In this document: piece after piece, positions 15,921 to 24,001 of the stretch
Layout: each line of letters starts with the position of its first letter
Numbering within the stretch: position 1 is the first letter of the stretch
NCBI GenBank assembly: GCA_036502625.1
Contig: DASXYG010000097.1
Location: forward strand, 1 to 34,586
Length of the DNA stretch: 34,586 nt
Direction: 5' to 3'
Source: DASXYG01 sp036502625
GTDB taxonomy: Bacteria; Actinomycetota; Actinomycetes; Streptosporangiales; Streptosporangiaceae
Notes under the pieces: model-generated
What the model was told of the DNA's origin: nothing
Databases searched by the model: none
The model's input: only the letters and a program-made list of their open reading frames with translations
Program-made: the position numbers and the translations under genes

Positions 15921-17938
15921 GCATCGCCGACCTGTACCCCGACGAGGTGGTCACGCACGCGCACGTCCAGGACGTCGCGCTGCCCGGCGGCGCCGGCACC
16001 ATGGCGCTGATCACCCTCGACAACGGGCACGACCACACGCGGCCGAACACGTTCGGGCCGGGCGGGCTGACCGAGCTGGGCGCGGCCATCGACGGGATCG
16101 CCGCGCGCGACGACATCGCGGCCGTGGGCGTCACCGGGAAGCCGTTCATCTTCGCGGTCGGCGCCGACCTCGGCGGCGTCGCGCTGGTCGACACGCATGA
16201 CAAGGGCGAGCAGATCGCGCGGCTCGGCCACGACGTGTTCCGCCGCCTCGGCGAGCTGGGCGTGCCGTCGTTCGCGTTCGTCAACGGCGCGGCCATGGGC
16301 GGCGGCGTCGAGGTGGCGCTGCACTGCACGTACCGGACGATCTCCTCGGGCGTGCCGGCCGTGGCGTTCCCCGAGTGCCTGCTCGGCCTGGTGCCCGGCT
16401 GGGGCGGCACGTACCTGCTGCCGAACCTGGTCGGCGCGGCGAACGCGCTGAAGCTGATCGTCGAGAACCCGCTGAACCAGAACAAGATGATCAACGGGCC
16501 CGCGGCGTACGAGATGGGCATGGCGGACGCGCTCTTCGCGCCTGCCGACTTCCTGGAGGAGTCGCTGCGCTGGGCCGGGCGCCTGCTGACCGGCGCCGAG
16601 ACCGTGGACCGTACGCCCGTGGACCGCGGCGCGGCCTGGGACGACGCCGTCAACACGGCCCGTTTCACCCTGGACGGCAAGCTGCACGGCGCGGCGCCCG
16701 CCCCGTACCGCGCGCTCGACCTCGTGGCCGCCGCCAGGACCGCGACCCGCGACGAGGGCTTCGCCGCGGAGGACCGGGCGCTCGCCGACCTCCTCATGAC
16801 CGACGAGCTGCGCAGCGGCCTGTACGCCTTCGACCTGACGCAGAGGCGTGCGAAGCACCCCGCGGGCGCGCCCGACGCGGGCCTCGCGCGTCCGGTGACC
16901 AAGGTCGGCGTGGTCGGCGCTGGCCTCATGGCGAGCCAGCTCGCGCTGCTGTTCGCGCGGCGGCTTGAGGTGCCGGTGGTGCTCACCGACGTCGACCAGG
17001 CGCGCATCGACAAGGGCCTCGCGTACGTCGGCACCGAGGTGGACAAGCTGCTCGCCAAGGGCCGCCTGACCCCGGACCGCGCCAACCGCGTCCGCTCGCT
17101 GGTCACCGGGTCGCTGAGCCGTGACGGGTTCGCCGACGCCGACTTCGTGATCGAGGCCGTCTTCGAGGACATGCCGGTCAAGCGGCAGGTGTTCGCCGAA
17201 CTGGAGGCGGTCGTCGCGCCGACGTGCGTGCTGGCCACCAACACGTCGTCGCTGTCGGTCTCGGAGATGGCCGCCGAGCTGGCGCACCCGGAGCGCGTCG
17301 TCGGCTTCCACTTCTTCAACCCGGTCGCGGTGCTGCCGCTGCTGGAGGTCATCCGCGGCGAGCGCACCGACGACGCCTCGGTGGCCACGGCGTTCGCGGT
17401 CGCGAAGAAGCTGCGCAAGACCGGCGTCCTCGTGAAGGACGCACCCGGGTTCGTGGTGAACCGCCTGCTCACCCGGTTCCTCGGGGCGATCACCGCGGCC
17501 GTCGACGAGGGCACGCCGATCGAGGTGGCCGACCGCTCGGTCGCGCCGCTCGGGCTCCCGATGCCGCCGTTCCTGCTGCTCCAGCTCGTCGGCCCGGCCG
17601 TGGCGCTGCACGTCTCGGAGACGATGGCCGCCGCGTACCCGGACCGGTTCACCGTCTCGGCGAACCACGAGAAGCTGGTCGCGGCCGGCAAGACCGCCGT
17701 GTACGGGCCGGACTTCGCCGTCGACCCGGAGGTGGCCGCGCTGTTCGCCGGCGGCGGCGAGCCGTCCACGGAGGAGCAGGTGCGGACGCGGGCGCTCGAC
17801 GCGCTCGCCGACGAGGTCGCGGTCATGCTCGACGAAGGCGTCGTGGCGGAGGCCGCCGACATCGACCTGTGCATGATCATGGGCGCCGGCTGGCCGTTCC
17901 ACCTCGGCGGCATCACGCCGTACCTGAACCGCCGCTGA
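15917..17938 (+). CDS. fadB: Multifunctional enoyl-CoA hydratase / 3-hydroxyacyl-CoA dehydrogenase
   Basis: 673 aa. The N-terminal crotonase domain (about 1-200) has the two acid residues E132 (GGGVEVAL) and E153 (FPECLLGLVPGWGG). The C-terminal dehydrogenase begins with the NAD-binding GVVGAGLMAS at 331-340. It contains TNTSSLSVSE (S445) and GFHFFNPV with catalytic H465 and N468, then the dimerisation part VKDAPGFVVNRLL. It hydrates enoyl-CoA and oxidises 3-hydroxyacyl-CoA, passing the product to the thiolase encoded upstream. The shape is that of FadB/FadJ-like actinobacterial proteins. GTG 15917 lies after GGGAGGGCAA within fadA, overlapping its stop by 4 nt. Confidence 0.95.
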   Translation: MSIADLYPDEVVTHAHVQDVALPGGAGTMALITLDNGHDHTRPNTFGPGGLTELGAAIDGIAARDDIAAVGVTGKPFIFAVGADLGGVALVDTHDKGEQIARLGHDVFRRLGELGVPSFAFVNGAAMGGGVEVALHCTYRTISSGVPAVAFPECLLGLVPGWGGTYLLPNLVGAANALKLIVENPLNQNKMINGPAAYEMGMADALFAPADFLEESLRWAGRLLTGAETVDRTPVDRGAAWDDAVNTARFTLDGKLHGAAPAPYRALDLVAAARTATRDEGFAAEDRALADLLMTDELRSGLYAFDLTQRRAKHPAGAPDAGLARPVTKVGVVGAGLMASQLALLFARRLEVPVVLTDVDQARIDKGLAYVGTEVDKLLAKGRLTPDRANRVRSLVTGSLSRDGFADADFVIEAVFEDMPVKRQVFAELEAVVAPTCVLATNTSSLSVSEMAAELAHPERVVGFHFFNPVAVLPLLEVIRGERTDDASVATAFAVAKKLRKTGVLVKDAPGFVVNRLLTRFLGAITAAVDEGTPIEVADRSVAPLGLPMPPFLLLQLVGPAVALHVSETMAAAYPDRFTVSANHEKLVAAGKTAVYGPDFAVDPEVAALFAGGGEPSTEEQVRTRALDALADEVAVMLDEGVVAEAADIDLCMIMGAGWPFHLGGITPYLNRR

Positions 17939-17953
17939 CCCGGCCGTACGCGC

Positions 17954-17993
17954 CCGAGCGCGCCCCTTCCACGACCGGGAGGGGCGCGCTCGG
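17954..17993 (+). terminator. Strong terminator after fadB
   Basis: A 17-bp stem (left arm CCGAGCGCGCCCCTTCC) with one G-U pair and a 6-nt loop, beginning 16 bp after the fadB stop. It has no U-run, as usual for this GC content. It separates the fad operon from the metallopeptidase gene. Confidence 0.8.
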
Positions 17994-18078
17994 CCGATAT
18001 GGCCGGTCGCCCCGCTGGCGCGGCCGATGTACCGATATGGTGAGGCGTCGCTGAGGCAGCTTGGACGGAGGGCACCCG

Positions 18079-19197
18079 ATGGCGTATGGACCCTACGGAT
18101 CGGGTGGACCGCGGGGTGGATGGGGTCAGCGCCCGCCAGGGCCGCCGCCCCCGCCGATGGGCGGCTACGGCCCGCCCCCGCAGTGGCGCCCGCCGCCGCG
18201 CCGCAAGAGCTCCGCGCTCGCGTGGGTGCTCGGCGGCCTCGGCGTGCTCGCGCTCTTCGGCGTCGGGTTCGTGCTGCTCATCGTGATGCTCGCGGGCAGC
18301 AGCTCGCACAACCCGTCGATCGCGGAGTCGTCCACCCCGGAGGACACCTACTCCGACACGTACTCCCCGACGTACGCCACGGACACCCCGACCGACTCCT
18401 ACACCACCCCCGAGGAGTCGTACTCCCCCACCGACACGTACTCCAGCGATTCGCCGTCGTCCACGCCCAGCCCGACGCACACGACCAACACCAGCCGTAC
18501 GAAGAACGCCGTCTACCGCGCGGGCGCGCTGCCGACGACCTCGTGCCGCACGGGAGCGGAGAGCCTGAGCAGTTCCTCGGCGATCCGCACCCACCTGCAC
18601 CACCTGTTCGGCTGCCTGGACAAGGCGTGGGCGCCCGAGCTGAAGCGCGAGGGCATCCAGCACGAGTCGCCCGACTCGGTGCTCACCGCGGGCAGCGGGC
18701 GCGGCCCGTGCGGCGCCTACCCCACGCCCGGCACCGGCGTGCCGTACTACTGCTCGCAGAACAACACGATCTACGCCTCCACCACCGCGGTCACCCGCGA
18801 GTACGGCCGGACCCCCGGGTTCAGCTCGATGGCGCTCGACTCCCTGTTCGCCCACGAGTACGGCCACCACATCCAGAACCTGACCGGCATCATGTCGTCG
18901 TACAGCGACGCCTACTCCACGGCGTCGGAGACGACCAAGCTGGGCCTGAGCCGGCGGCTGGAGCTCCAGGCGACCTGCTTCGCGGGCATGTTCATGCGGT
19001 CGGTGCACGGCAGCTACCCGGTCAGCCCGTCGCAGCAGAACACCCTGATCCTGTTCAACGGCAACATCGGCGACTGGCGCGGCCCGCGCACCCACGGCAC
19101 GCCCAAGCACAACGGCATGTGGTACAAGCAGGGCTACGACCGCCGCAAGGCCTACCAATGCAACACCTGGACGATCGGCGGGTCGTACACATCGTGA
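18079..19197 (+). CDS. Membrane-anchored neutral zinc metallopeptidase-like protein
   Basis: 372 aa. A Gly/Pro-rich cytoplasmic tail (residues 1-42, with a run of proline) is followed by one membrane helix (about 47-72). An extracellular Ser/Thr/Tyr-rich linker (about 78-143, repeating TYSPT/DTYS-like pieces) comes next, then the peptidase domain (about 145-372). The zinc site is HEYGHH at 259-264 and the third ligand is probably E295 in LELQATCFAG. This combination matches the putative neutral zinc metallopeptidase family (YpfJ-like, PF04228). The family's usual LELQAD has Thr instead of Asp here. Six or more Cys in the domain suggest disulfides outside the cell. ATG 18079 follows GGAGGGC. 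Substrate unknown. Confidence 0.88.
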   Translation: MAYGPYGSGGPRGGWGQRPPGPPPPPMGGYGPPPQWRPPPRRKSSALAWVLGGLGVLALFGVGFVLLIVMLAGSSSHNPSIAESSTPEDTYSDTYSPTYATDTPTDSYTTPEESYSPTDTYSSDSPSSTPSPTHTTNTSRTKNAVYRAGALPTTSCRTGAESLSSSSAIRTHLHHLFGCLDKAWAPELKREGIQHESPDSVLTAGSGRGPCGAYPTPGTGVPYYCSQNNTIYASTTAVTREYGRTPGFSSMALDSLFAHEYGHHIQNLTGIMSSYSDAYSTASETTKLGLSRRLELQATCFAGMFMRSVHGSYPVSPSQQNTLILFNGNIGDWRGPRTHGTPKHNGMWYKQGYDRRKAYQCNTWTIGGSYTS

Positions 19198-19201
19198 CGT
19201 G

Positions 19202-19234
19202 ATCCGGCCGCGGCGCCGTGACCTGCGGCCGGAT
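19202..19234 (+). terminator. Terminator after metallopeptidase gene
   Basis: Perfect 10-bp stem ATCCGGCCGC / GCGGCCGGAT with a 13-nt loop, starting 5 bp after the stop codon and followed by GATCTTGT. Confidence 0.65.
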
Positions 19235-19249
19235 GATCTTGTGAGCTTG

Positions 19250-19277
19250 TGACTAGTCCTGACTAGCCGGTGACTAT
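19250..19277. promoter_or_regulatory. Three phased TGACTA direct repeats
   Basis: TGACTAG at 19250, TGACTAG at 19260 and TGACTAT at 19271: start-to-start spacings of 10 and 11 bp, i.e. about one helical turn, so all three face the same side of DNA. This is typical of sites for OmpR/PhoB-type response regulators or other tandem binders. The site lies 119 bp before the small membrane protein gene at 19396. Confidence 0.5.
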
Positions 19278-19395
19278 ACGAGCGCGTTCTTGCACGCGCC
19301 GGGGTTTCGGACTCCTACGCTTGCGTGATTCGGGGCGGCCGCCGCCTGAACAGCGTCCGGGACGGCATTCGACCTCGTCGCTCCGTGGAGGTCAC

Positions 19396-19614
19396 ATGCA
19401 TGTGCCAACCGCGACCCTGATCGGCCTGATCCTCGCCGCGCTGCCCATTGCCGCGATCGTCGGCATCGTCTGGATCACCCGTCTCGCCGCGCGCCCGATC
19501 CGCCCGGTCCCGTCACACATCCGCCTCGTCCAGCAGCACGCGATCGCCGAGCTGCGCGACGACGCGGATCTCCCACCGCGCCGCCGCCCGGTCCGCCGCA
19601 ACCACATCGTGTAG
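19396..19614 (+). CDS. Small single-TM protein, hypothetical
   Basis: 72 aa. One hydrophobic helix at residues 6-29 (ATLIGLILAALPIAAIVGIVWIT) is followed by a basic cytoplasmic tail with HIRLVQQHAIAELRD and RRRPVRRNH. No family recognised. A clear GTGGAGGTCAC ribosome site precedes ATG 19396. It stands alone between the metallopeptidase terminator and the convergent dxs gene (stop codons 11 bp apart). Three phased direct repeats upstream suggest regulated expression. Confidence 0.65.
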   Translation: MHVPTATLIGLILAALPIAAIVGIVWITRLAARPIRPVPSHIRLVQQHAIAELRDDADLPPRRRPVRRNHIV

Positions 19615-19625
19615 CGGCATACGCG

Positions 19626-21539
19626 TCAGTTGGCGATCTCGACCTCGGCGCCGCTGAGGTTGGCGACCGACTCGGTGATGGCGCGCGCGACGTCCTGGCC
19701 GGTGAGCCCGATGTCGGTGAGCACGCTCTCCCGCTTGGCGTGCACCAGGAACTCCTGCGGCAGGCCGAACGTCCGCACCGGGGTGTCGTCGCCGGAGTCG
19801 TGCAGCAGGCGGCTGACCGCGTCGCCCACGGCGCCGACACGGCCGGCGTCCTCCACCACGGCGACCATCCGGTGGTCGGCGGCGGCCGGGAGCAGCGCGG
19901 CGTCGAGCGGCTTCACCCAGCGGGGGTCGACGACCGTGACGCCGATGCCGTGCGCCGAGAGCCGCTCGGCGGCGTCCAGCGCGATCGTGCCCATCGGGCC
20001 GACGGCCACCAGCAGGACGTCCTTCTCCTCCGTGTCGGCCGGGAAGCGCAGGACGTCCATGCCGCCGAGCCGCCCGGCCGCGGCCAGCTCCTCGCCGACC
20101 GTGCCCTTGGAGTAACGCAGCGCCGTGGGGCCGTCGTCGACCGCGACGGCCTCGCGCAGCAGCTCGCGGATGCGCGGCGCGTCGCGCGGCACGGCGACCC
20201 GCAGGCCCGGCACGACGTTGAGGATGGAGAGGTCCCACATGCCGTTGTGGCTCGGGCCGTCGGTGCCGGTCACGCCGGCGCGGTCGAGCGCGAACGTCAC
20301 GGGCAGCCGGTGCAGCGCGACGTCCATCAGCATCTGGTCGAAGGCACGGTTGAGGAACGTGGAGTAGACGGCGAACACGGGGTGCATGCCGCCGAGCGCC
20401 AGCCCGGCCGCGGACGTGGCCGCGTGCTGCTCGGCGATGCCGACGTCGAAGACGCGCTCGGGGTAGGCGCGCTGGAACGCGGCCAGGCCGGTGGGGTGCA
20501 GCATGGCCGCGGTGATCGCCACGATGTCGTCGCGCTCGCCGCCGAGGGCCACCAGCTCCTCGCTGAAGACGTCGGTCCAGCTCGTCTTGGCGGCGGTGGT
20601 CGGGCGGCCGGTGACCGGGTCGAACACGCCGGTCTGGTGGAACTGGTCCTCTTCGTCGTTCTCCGCGGGCGGGTAGCCGAAGCCCTTGCGGGTCAGGCAG
20701 TGCACGATCACGGGGCCGCCGTACGTACGGGCGCGGCGCAGCGCCTGCTCCACCGCCTGCTCGTCGTGGCCGTCGATCGGGCCGACGTACTTGATGCCGA
20801 GGTCCTCGAACATGACCTGCGGCTGGATGATGTCCTTGAGGCCCTTCTTGATGCCGTGCAGCGTCTCGTACATCGGCGGGCCGACCAACGGGGTGCGCGA
20901 CAGGGTGGAGCGGATCAGCTCAAGCGCCTGTTCGTAGCCCTGGGAGAGCCGCAGCGACGCGAGGTGGTCGGCGAGGCCGCCGATGGTCGGGGAGTAGGAC
21001 CGGCCGTTGTCGTTGACGACGATCACCACGCGGCGGTCCTTGCCCGCGGCGATGTTGTTCAGCGCCTCCCAGGCCATGCCGCCGGTGAGCGCGCCGTCGC
21101 CGATGACCGTGACGACGCTGCGGTCCTCGCCGCGGATCTGGTACGCCTTGGCCAGGCCGTCGGCGTACGACAGGGCGGCCGAGGCGTGGGAGTTCTCGAT
21201 GACGTCGTGCTCGGACTCGCTCTGCGACGGGTAGCCGGACAGCCCGCCGCCGGACTTCAGCTTCGCCCAGCGCGGGTCGGAGACGTCGCGCCCGGTCAGC
21301 AGCTTGTGGACGTAGCACTGGTGGCCGACGTCCCACAGCAGCTTGTCGCGCGGCGAGTCGAAGACGCGGTGCAGCGCGACGGTGAGCTCGACGACGCCGA
21401 GGTTCGGGCCGAGGTGGCCGCCGGTGCGCGCCACCGTCGTGACAAGGAAGTCGCGGATCTCGGCCGCGAGCTGGGGAAGGCGCTCGACGTCCAGCCGCTT
21501 CAGGTCGCGCGGACCACGAATCGACTCAAGCAGGCTCAC
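19626..21539 (-). CDS. dxs: 1-deoxy-D-xylulose-5-phosphate synthase
   Basis: 637 aa thiamine-diphosphate enzyme that condenses pyruvate with glyceraldehyde 3-phosphate, the first step of the MEP isoprenoid route. N-terminal features include GGHLGPNLGVVELTVALH and the ThDP/Mg motif GDGALTGGMAWEALNN (from residue 147) ending in NDNG. The transketolase-type pyrimidine domain carries VGIAEQHAATSAAGLALGG, and FALDRAGVTGTDGPSHNG is present. The C-terminal domain is complete. The length is normal. GTG 21539 is preceded by AGAGGGG. The mug-type gene lies 39 bp upstream on the same strand, so read-through transcription is likely. Confidence 0.96.
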   Translation of the reverse strand: MSLLESIRGPRDLKRLDVERLPQLAAEIRDFLVTTVARTGGHLGPNLGVVELTVALHRVFDSPRDKLLWDVGHQCYVHKLLTGRDVSDPRWAKLKSGGGLSGYPSQSESEHDVIENSHASAALSYADGLAKAYQIRGEDRSVVTVIGDGALTGGMAWEALNNIAAGKDRRVVIVVNDNGRSYSPTIGGLADHLASLRLSQGYEQALELIRSTLSRTPLVGPPMYETLHGIKKGLKDIIQPQVMFEDLGIKYVGPIDGHDEQAVEQALRRARTYGGPVIVHCLTRKGFGYPPAENDEEDQFHQTGVFDPVTGRPTTAAKTSWTDVFSEELVALGGERDDIVAITAAMLHPTGLAAFQRAYPERVFDVGIAEQHAATSAAGLALGGMHPVFAVYSTFLNRAFDQMLMDVALHRLPVTFALDRAGVTGTDGPSHNGMWDLSILNVVPGLRVAVPRDAPRIRELLREAVAVDDGPTALRYSKGTVGEELAAAGRLGGMDVLRFPADTEEKDVLLVAVGPMGTIALDAAERLSAHGIGVTVVDPRWVKPLDAALLPAAADHRMVAVVEDAGRVGAVGDAVSRLLHDSGDDTPVRTFGLPQEFLVHAKRESVLTDIGLTGQDVARAITESVANLSGAEVEIAN

Positions 21540-21578
21540 GGATGATCCCCTCTTTCCACGACGCGATCACGGCAGAGT

Positions 21579-22142
21579 TTAGTTCGTCGTTACCCATTTG
21601 GACGCGCGCACCTCCGCGAAGGCTGACACGAGCTTCGGCATCGTCCATGACGCGTTCAGACCGCTCGGGTTCGGCAGCACCCAGACCCGCGCGCCGCCGA
21701 CCCGGTCGTCCTGCGGGCCGATGGCGGCGCGGGGGCGCCCGAACGCCGTGCGGTACGCCGTCACGCCCGCGACCGCGAGGACGTCCGGGCCGTACGCCTC
21801 GACGAGGGACTCCAGGCGGGCGCGGCCGTCGCGCAGCTCCTCGGCGGTGAGCTCGTCGGCGCGCGCGGTGGCGCGGGCGGCGAGGTTCGTGATGCCGAGG
21901 CCGTACGCGGGCAGCTCCTCCTGGTCGTCCGGGCCGAGCGGGCGCGGCACCAGGCCGGCGGCGTACAGCACCGGCCAGAACCGGTTGCCGGGACGGGCGA
22001 AGTGCCGGCCCGTCGCGCCGGAGTAGAGGCTGGGGTTGATGCCGCAGAACAGGACGGCGAGCCTGCCGCCGCGCGGCGGCAGGACGTCCGGGATGGTCGC
22101 GCCGCGGGCCGCGTCGAGGTCGTCAGGGGACGGGCGTTTCAT
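21579..22142 (-). CDS. mug: Mismatch-specific (G:U/T) DNA glycosylase, Mug type
   Basis: 187 aa, a uracil-DNA glycosylase superfamily member of the Mug/TDG group that excises uracil or thymine (or ethenocytosine) opposite guanine. The catalytic-loop motif GINPS is at 34-38 (N36 aligns with the Asn of the Mug active site). GRHFARPGNRFW follows. The intercalating loop NPSGLN is at about 158-163. An N-terminal extension of ~25 residues (SPDDLDAARGATIPDVLPPR) is usual in actinobacteria. ATG 22142 is preceded by GGAGGCACG at good spacing. It is co-oriented with dxs. Confidence 0.92.
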   Translation of the reverse strand: MKRPSPDDLDAARGATIPDVLPPRGGRLAVLFCGINPSLYSGATGRHFARPGNRFWPVLYAAGLVPRPLGPDDQEELPAYGLGITNLAARATARADELTAEELRDGRARLESLVEAYGPDVLAVAGVTAYRTAFGRPRAAIGPQDDRVGGARVWVLPNPSGLNASWTMPKLVSAFAEVRASKWVTTN

Positions 22143-22498
22143 GATCGTGCCTCCGGCGCATCATTCTGGCACCGGCGGGCGGCCGGCAGGACGCGACGTA
22201 TGTGACTCCCGTGACGGTTGCAAACCGCCGTGACCGCATCCGGCCACGGCCGCCGTCGCCGGCGTTGAAGATCATTTAGGGGGTCCGCGCGACCCTATTT
22301 ACAAAGGAATTCGGCTGCTTTCACGGAGAGTGAATGCCCCGGGAGCGGACTAGATCACATTTCTACCCATCGGTAGTGATGGGGTCAAAACACGCGGAAC
22401 GGGTCGACTTCGCTATTGTCGCCTCTGCTCGGAGCACCCCTGGCGGGCGGGGACATACCCCGCCGAAATCCGGACTCCGAACGACACGAGGGAGCGGA
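22143..22498. other. Intergenic region between mug and secreted protein gene
   Basis: 356 bp, divergent, with lower GC than the genes around it. It holds CGGTT-GCA-AACCG (22215-22227) near the mug side and TTCAC-GGAGA-GTGAA (22320-22334). A 7-bp hairpin GGCGGGG-ACATA-CCCCGCC (22446-22464) is probably in the leader of the secreted protein. TATTGT near 22415 could be a -10. No known riboswitch was recognised. An open frame from ATG 22334 runs into the secreted protein but is not supported as its start. Confidence 0.45.
22446..22464 (+). promoter_or_regulatory. Hairpin in leader of secreted protein gene
   Basis: GGCGGGG-ACATA-CCCCGCC, a perfect 7-bp stem with a 5-nt loop, ending 34 nt before the start codon and about 23 nt before the GAGGGAGCGG ribosome site. 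It could attenuate or stabilise the mRNA. Confidence 0.35.
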
Positions 22499-23305
22499 AT
22501 GCGTAAGAGGAGCATTATCGCTGCGGGTGGGGCCGCGGCTGTGGTGGTGCTGATGGGCGCTGGTCCTGCGATGGCCCAGTCCAGCGGCAGCATCAAGGAG
22601 AAGGTGGTCGGTCCCGGTGACCTGATCCACGTCACCGCGACGGGCTGCAACATCGACACCCCGTGGCTCAACTCGCCGTTCACCGGTGACCCCAAGGCCC
22701 AGAAGTGGACCAAGAGCGGGGACACCTGGACCGGTGTGGTCACGGTCACCAAGTGGGGCATCTTCTCGCCGCACCCCAAGACCAACACGACCGTCGACCT
22801 GATGTGCGCGGGCAGCGGCCCGACGTCCATCCCGATCACGTGGGACCCGAACCACAAGGGCGGCCACCCCACGCCGACCAGCAAGCCCACGAAGCCGACC
22901 CCGACGACGAAGCCGACCACTCCGGCTAAGACGTTCAAGGTCACCGTCACGCCGAAGTACTTCCACGCCGGCGACACGCTCCACGTCGCCGTGTACAAGT
23001 GCATGACGAAGCCCGCCGTCCACTCCCAGATCCTCACGGGCGGCGCGCACTGGACCAAGAGCGGCGGCGTCTGGAAGACGCCGGTCAAGGTCGCCAAGGG
23101 CCTGCGCACCGGGTACTACAACTTCACCGTGACCTGCAAGGGCTTCAACCCCGTCGTCTTCAAGGTGCGCTACGGCCAGCCGAACGACAACGGGAGCGGC
23201 TCGAAGCCGGCGCCGGCGAAGCACACCCCGAACGGCCAGACCAAGTACATCCCGAACGGCGGTGCGTCCACCGGCGGTGGCAGCACGGCCAAGTCGTTCG
23301 TCTGA
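22499..23305 (+). CDS. Secreted protein with two related domains, hypothetical
   Basis: 268 aa. The signal peptide is MRKRS, a hydrophobic core, and cleavage near AGPAMA-QSS. Two similar ~85-residue domains (about 30-118 and 145-232) share a K-V-x-P/A-GD-L-HV start, a Cys soon after, WTKSG-x-W and a second Cys before a final beta strand; each probably forms one disulfide. A Pro/Thr/Lys linker (PTPTSKPTKPTPTTKPTTP) joins them. The C-terminal tail is Gly/Ser/Asn-rich and ends TAKSFV, without LPXTG, hydrophobic segment or basic tail. ATG 22499 follows GAGGGAGCGG and starts the signal peptide. The class F sortase gene begins 20 bp downstream, so an operon is likely. Function unknown; perhaps a cell-envelope protein. 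Confidence 0.85.
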   Translation: MRKRSIIAAGGAAAVVVLMGAGPAMAQSSGSIKEKVVGPGDLIHVTATGCNIDTPWLNSPFTGDPKAQKWTKSGDTWTGVVTVTKWGIFSPHPKTNTTVDLMCAGSGPTSIPITWDPNHKGGHPTPTSKPTKPTPTTKPTTPAKTFKVTVTPKYFHAGDTLHVAVYKCMTKPAVHSQILTGGAHWTKSGGVWKTPVKVAKGLRTGYYNFTVTCKGFNPVVFKVRYGQPNDNGSGSKPAPAKHTPNGQTKYIPNGGASTGGGSTAKSFV

Positions 23306-23325
23306 GAATTGCGAGGAGCAGGTAC

Positions 23326-23970
23326 GTGAACACCACGCCTCTCGCACGGTTCGGCCGCCACGCTTTCGGCGTGGCGGCCGCCGCCGTCGTTCTGTCGGCC
23401 GGCGTCGCCGGCTGCAGTTCCGGTTCGGACAGCCCGAAGTCTCCGGGCTCCTCGCAGCCGGCCGCATCCCAGGCCGCCGCGAAGAGCGGCAAGCCGTTCG
23501 GCACGAAGTCGGTGCCGACGCGGCTGACGATTCCCCGGCTGAAGGTGAACGCTCCGGTCCAGCAGGTCGGCCTCGCGCCCGACGGCACCGTACAGACGCC
23601 CTCGCTCGACGACCCCGACATGACGGGCTGGTACAAGAACGGCCCGACTCCCGGCCAGCTCGGCCCCGCGGTGATCCTCGGCCACATCGACACCGCGAAG
23701 ACCGGACCGGCCGTCTTCTTCAAGTTGCGCCAGCTCAAGCCGGGCGACTCCGTAACGGTCAAGCGCACGGACGGCTCGTCCGCGACGTTCGCCGTCCAGC
23801 GGCAGCTCGACGTCTCCAAGAAGCAGTTCCCGACCAAGAAGGTCTACGGCGACATCTCCTACGCGGGGCTGCGCCTGATCACCTGCGGCGGGAAGTTCGA
23901 CCGTGCCAAGGGCAGCTACGAGAACAACACGATCGTGTTCGCGAAGCTGACCTCCACGACGGCCGCCTGA
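23326..23970 (+). CDS. Class F sortase, probable lipoprotein
   Basis: 214 aa. The transpeptidase fold is shown by TRLTIPRLKVNAPVQQVGLAPDGTVQTP, VILGHIDTAKTGPAVFFKL with catalytic H120, YAGLRLITCGG with nucleophile C187, R193 close after it, and GSYENNTIVFAKL at the end. This matches class E/F sortases, which join or anchor surface proteins. The N terminus is a signal peptide with lipobox VAGC (C30) followed by a Ser/Gly/Pro-rich stretch, so the enzyme is probably anchored by lipid rather than a membrane helix. GTG 23326 follows GAGGAGCAG. It sits 20 bp after a secreted two-domain protein that lacks a sorting signal. Confidence 0.9.
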   Translation: MNTTPLARFGRHAFGVAAAAVVLSAGVAGCSSGSDSPKSPGSSQPAASQAAAKSGKPFGTKSVPTRLTIPRLKVNAPVQQVGLAPDGTVQTPSLDDPDMTGWYKNGPTPGQLGPAVILGHIDTAKTGPAVFFKLRQLKPGDSVTVKRTDGSSATFAVQRQLDVSKKQFPTKKVYGDISYAGLRLITCGGKFDRAKGSYENNTIVFAKLTSTTAA

Positions 23971-24001
23971 GCGGTCGTCCGGCACGCGGCGTGTGGCGTC
24001 G

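Noticed and set aside
15886..19158. A 1090-codon open frame on the minus strand opposite fadB and the metallopeptidase
   Set aside because: It is the antisense shadow of genes with clear families and catalytic motifs; its product is Arg/Ala/Ser-rich with no recognisable domain.
22334..22498. N-terminal extension of the secreted protein from ATG 22334
   Set aside because: It would bury the signal peptide behind 55 hydrophilic residues; the strong ribosome site before ATG 22499 fits better.
22143..22498. A c-di-AMP (ydaO-type) or other known riboswitch before the secreted protein
   Set aside because: Such leaders precede some actinobacterial cell-wall genes, but I could not find the conserved core; only simple hairpins are visible.
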